A DNA stretch of 64,000 nt, taken from contig NZ_JAAVJI010000008.1 in the NCBI RefSeq assembly GCF_012033695.1, forward strand, positions 152,750 to 216,749. Reading direction: 5' to 3'. This document shows positions 63,755 through 64,000 of the stretch, in pieces. A program made the translations under genes and the position numbers. Under the pieces are notes generated by a model. The model had not been told where the DNA came from and searched no databases. It saw only the letters and a program-made list of their open reading frames with translations. The stretch comes from Pseudomonas quercus. GTDB taxonomy: Bacteria; Pseudomonadota; Gammaproteobacteria; Pseudomonadales; Pseudomonadaceae. Every line of letters begins with the position of its first letter. The first letter of the stretch is position 1.

Positions 63755-64000
63755 ATGTCGTTGACCGTTAACACTAACATCGCTTCCTTGACCGTTCAGA
63801 ACAACCTGAACAAGGCTTCGTCTGCCACTGCAACCTCGATGACTCGCCTGTCCTCGGGTCTGAAAATCAACAGCGCCAAAGACGACGCTGCTGGCCTGCA
63901 GATCGCTACCCGCCTGACCACCCAGATCAAAGGCCTGACCGTCGCCACCAAGAACGCCAACGACGCCACCTCGATCGCCCAGACCGCTGAAGGCGCGCTT
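63755..64000 (+). CDS. fliC: Flagellin, N-terminal part (cut by window edge)
   Basis: The first 82 codons of flagellin are visible: [18 protein letters not shown], then [19 protein letters not shown] and a helical segment ending [11 protein letters not shown]. These are the conserved D0/D1 helices that pack into the filament core and carry the export signal. ATG 63755 follows GAGG at a proper distance, and a sigma-28 promoter lies upstream. The variable central domain and C-terminus are outside the window. Confidence 0.97.
   Translation, partial: MSLTVNTNIASLTVQNNLNKASSATATSMTRLSSGLKINSAKDDAAGLQIATRLTTQIKGLTVATKNANDATSIAQTAEGAL

Overview
The window is high-GC, gene-dense DNA that reads as the chromosome of a Pseudomonas, most likely close to the P. 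putida / P. fluorescens lineages (inference from gene content). The indicators are an MvaT-family silencer, the bkdA1-bkdA2-bkdB-lpdV branched-chain keto acid operon, a mannitol operon in the P. fluorescens order mtlEFGKDYZ, a Pseudomonas metallothionein with its C-terminal tail ending ETFPASDPISP, DUF2790 and CbtAB proteins, and REP-type repeats. No rRNA, tRNA, CRISPR array, prophage or insertion sequence was seen. Both ends cut genes: cysI at the left and flagellin fliC at the right.

Layout. 1-9,011: cysI (partial), a 38-residue membrane mini-protein, B12-dependent methionine synthase metH with a MetR-type box, a lone membrane acyltransferase, nfuA, and a cobalamin-riboswitch operon cbtB-cbtA-cobE-cobM. 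9,133-14,034: the bkd operon, without its usual neighbour bkdR. 14,281-18,216: an EmrB/EmrA-like efflux pair and three small proteins, one RcnB-like and one metallothionein. 18,275-21,951: DNA polymerase II, a 213-bp imperfect palindrome, gloA and mvaT. 22,057-30,291: the mannitol/polyol operon, without an adjacent mtlR. 30,521-36,050: a LysR regulator divergent from an amino-acid-type ABC importer that encloses a divergent argininosuccinate-lyase-family enzyme. 36,174-41,141: an EamA exporter, a tandem-EthD protein, a luciferase-like flavin monooxygenase, two YdcZ-type DMT proteins and a divergent LysR regulator. 41,145-51,096: a complete 11-gene type II secretion operon gspEFGHIJKLMCD with a lipoprotein secretin. 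51,169-56,033: a small exported protein, a GH3-PA14 glycosidase, a TetR regulator and a six-copy 119-bp repeat array. 56,077-64,000: a DJ-1/PfpI protein, a zinc alcohol dehydrogenase divergent from an AraC regulator, katG, a membrane GGDEF-EAL protein and the start of fliC behind a sigma-28 promoter.

How the parts fit. B12 connects metH with the riboswitch-controlled cobalt-uptake and corrin-synthesis operon. The mtl and bkd operons are complete catabolic routes whose usual dedicated regulators are not adjacent, and both have A-rich leader motifs resembling Hfq/Crc targets. The least explained unit is the LysR / ABC importer / ArgH-like lyase cassette at 30.5-36.0 kb. It is built like an uptake-and-cleavage pathway for an N-substituted amino acid or aminopolycarboxylate that would release fumarate or a similar acid. 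Non-coding signals worth attention are the 213-bp palindrome after polB, an mvaT leader hairpin containing the Shine-Dalgarno sequence, a hairpin displaying AGGAGG upstream of gspE, and the 119-bp REP-like array.
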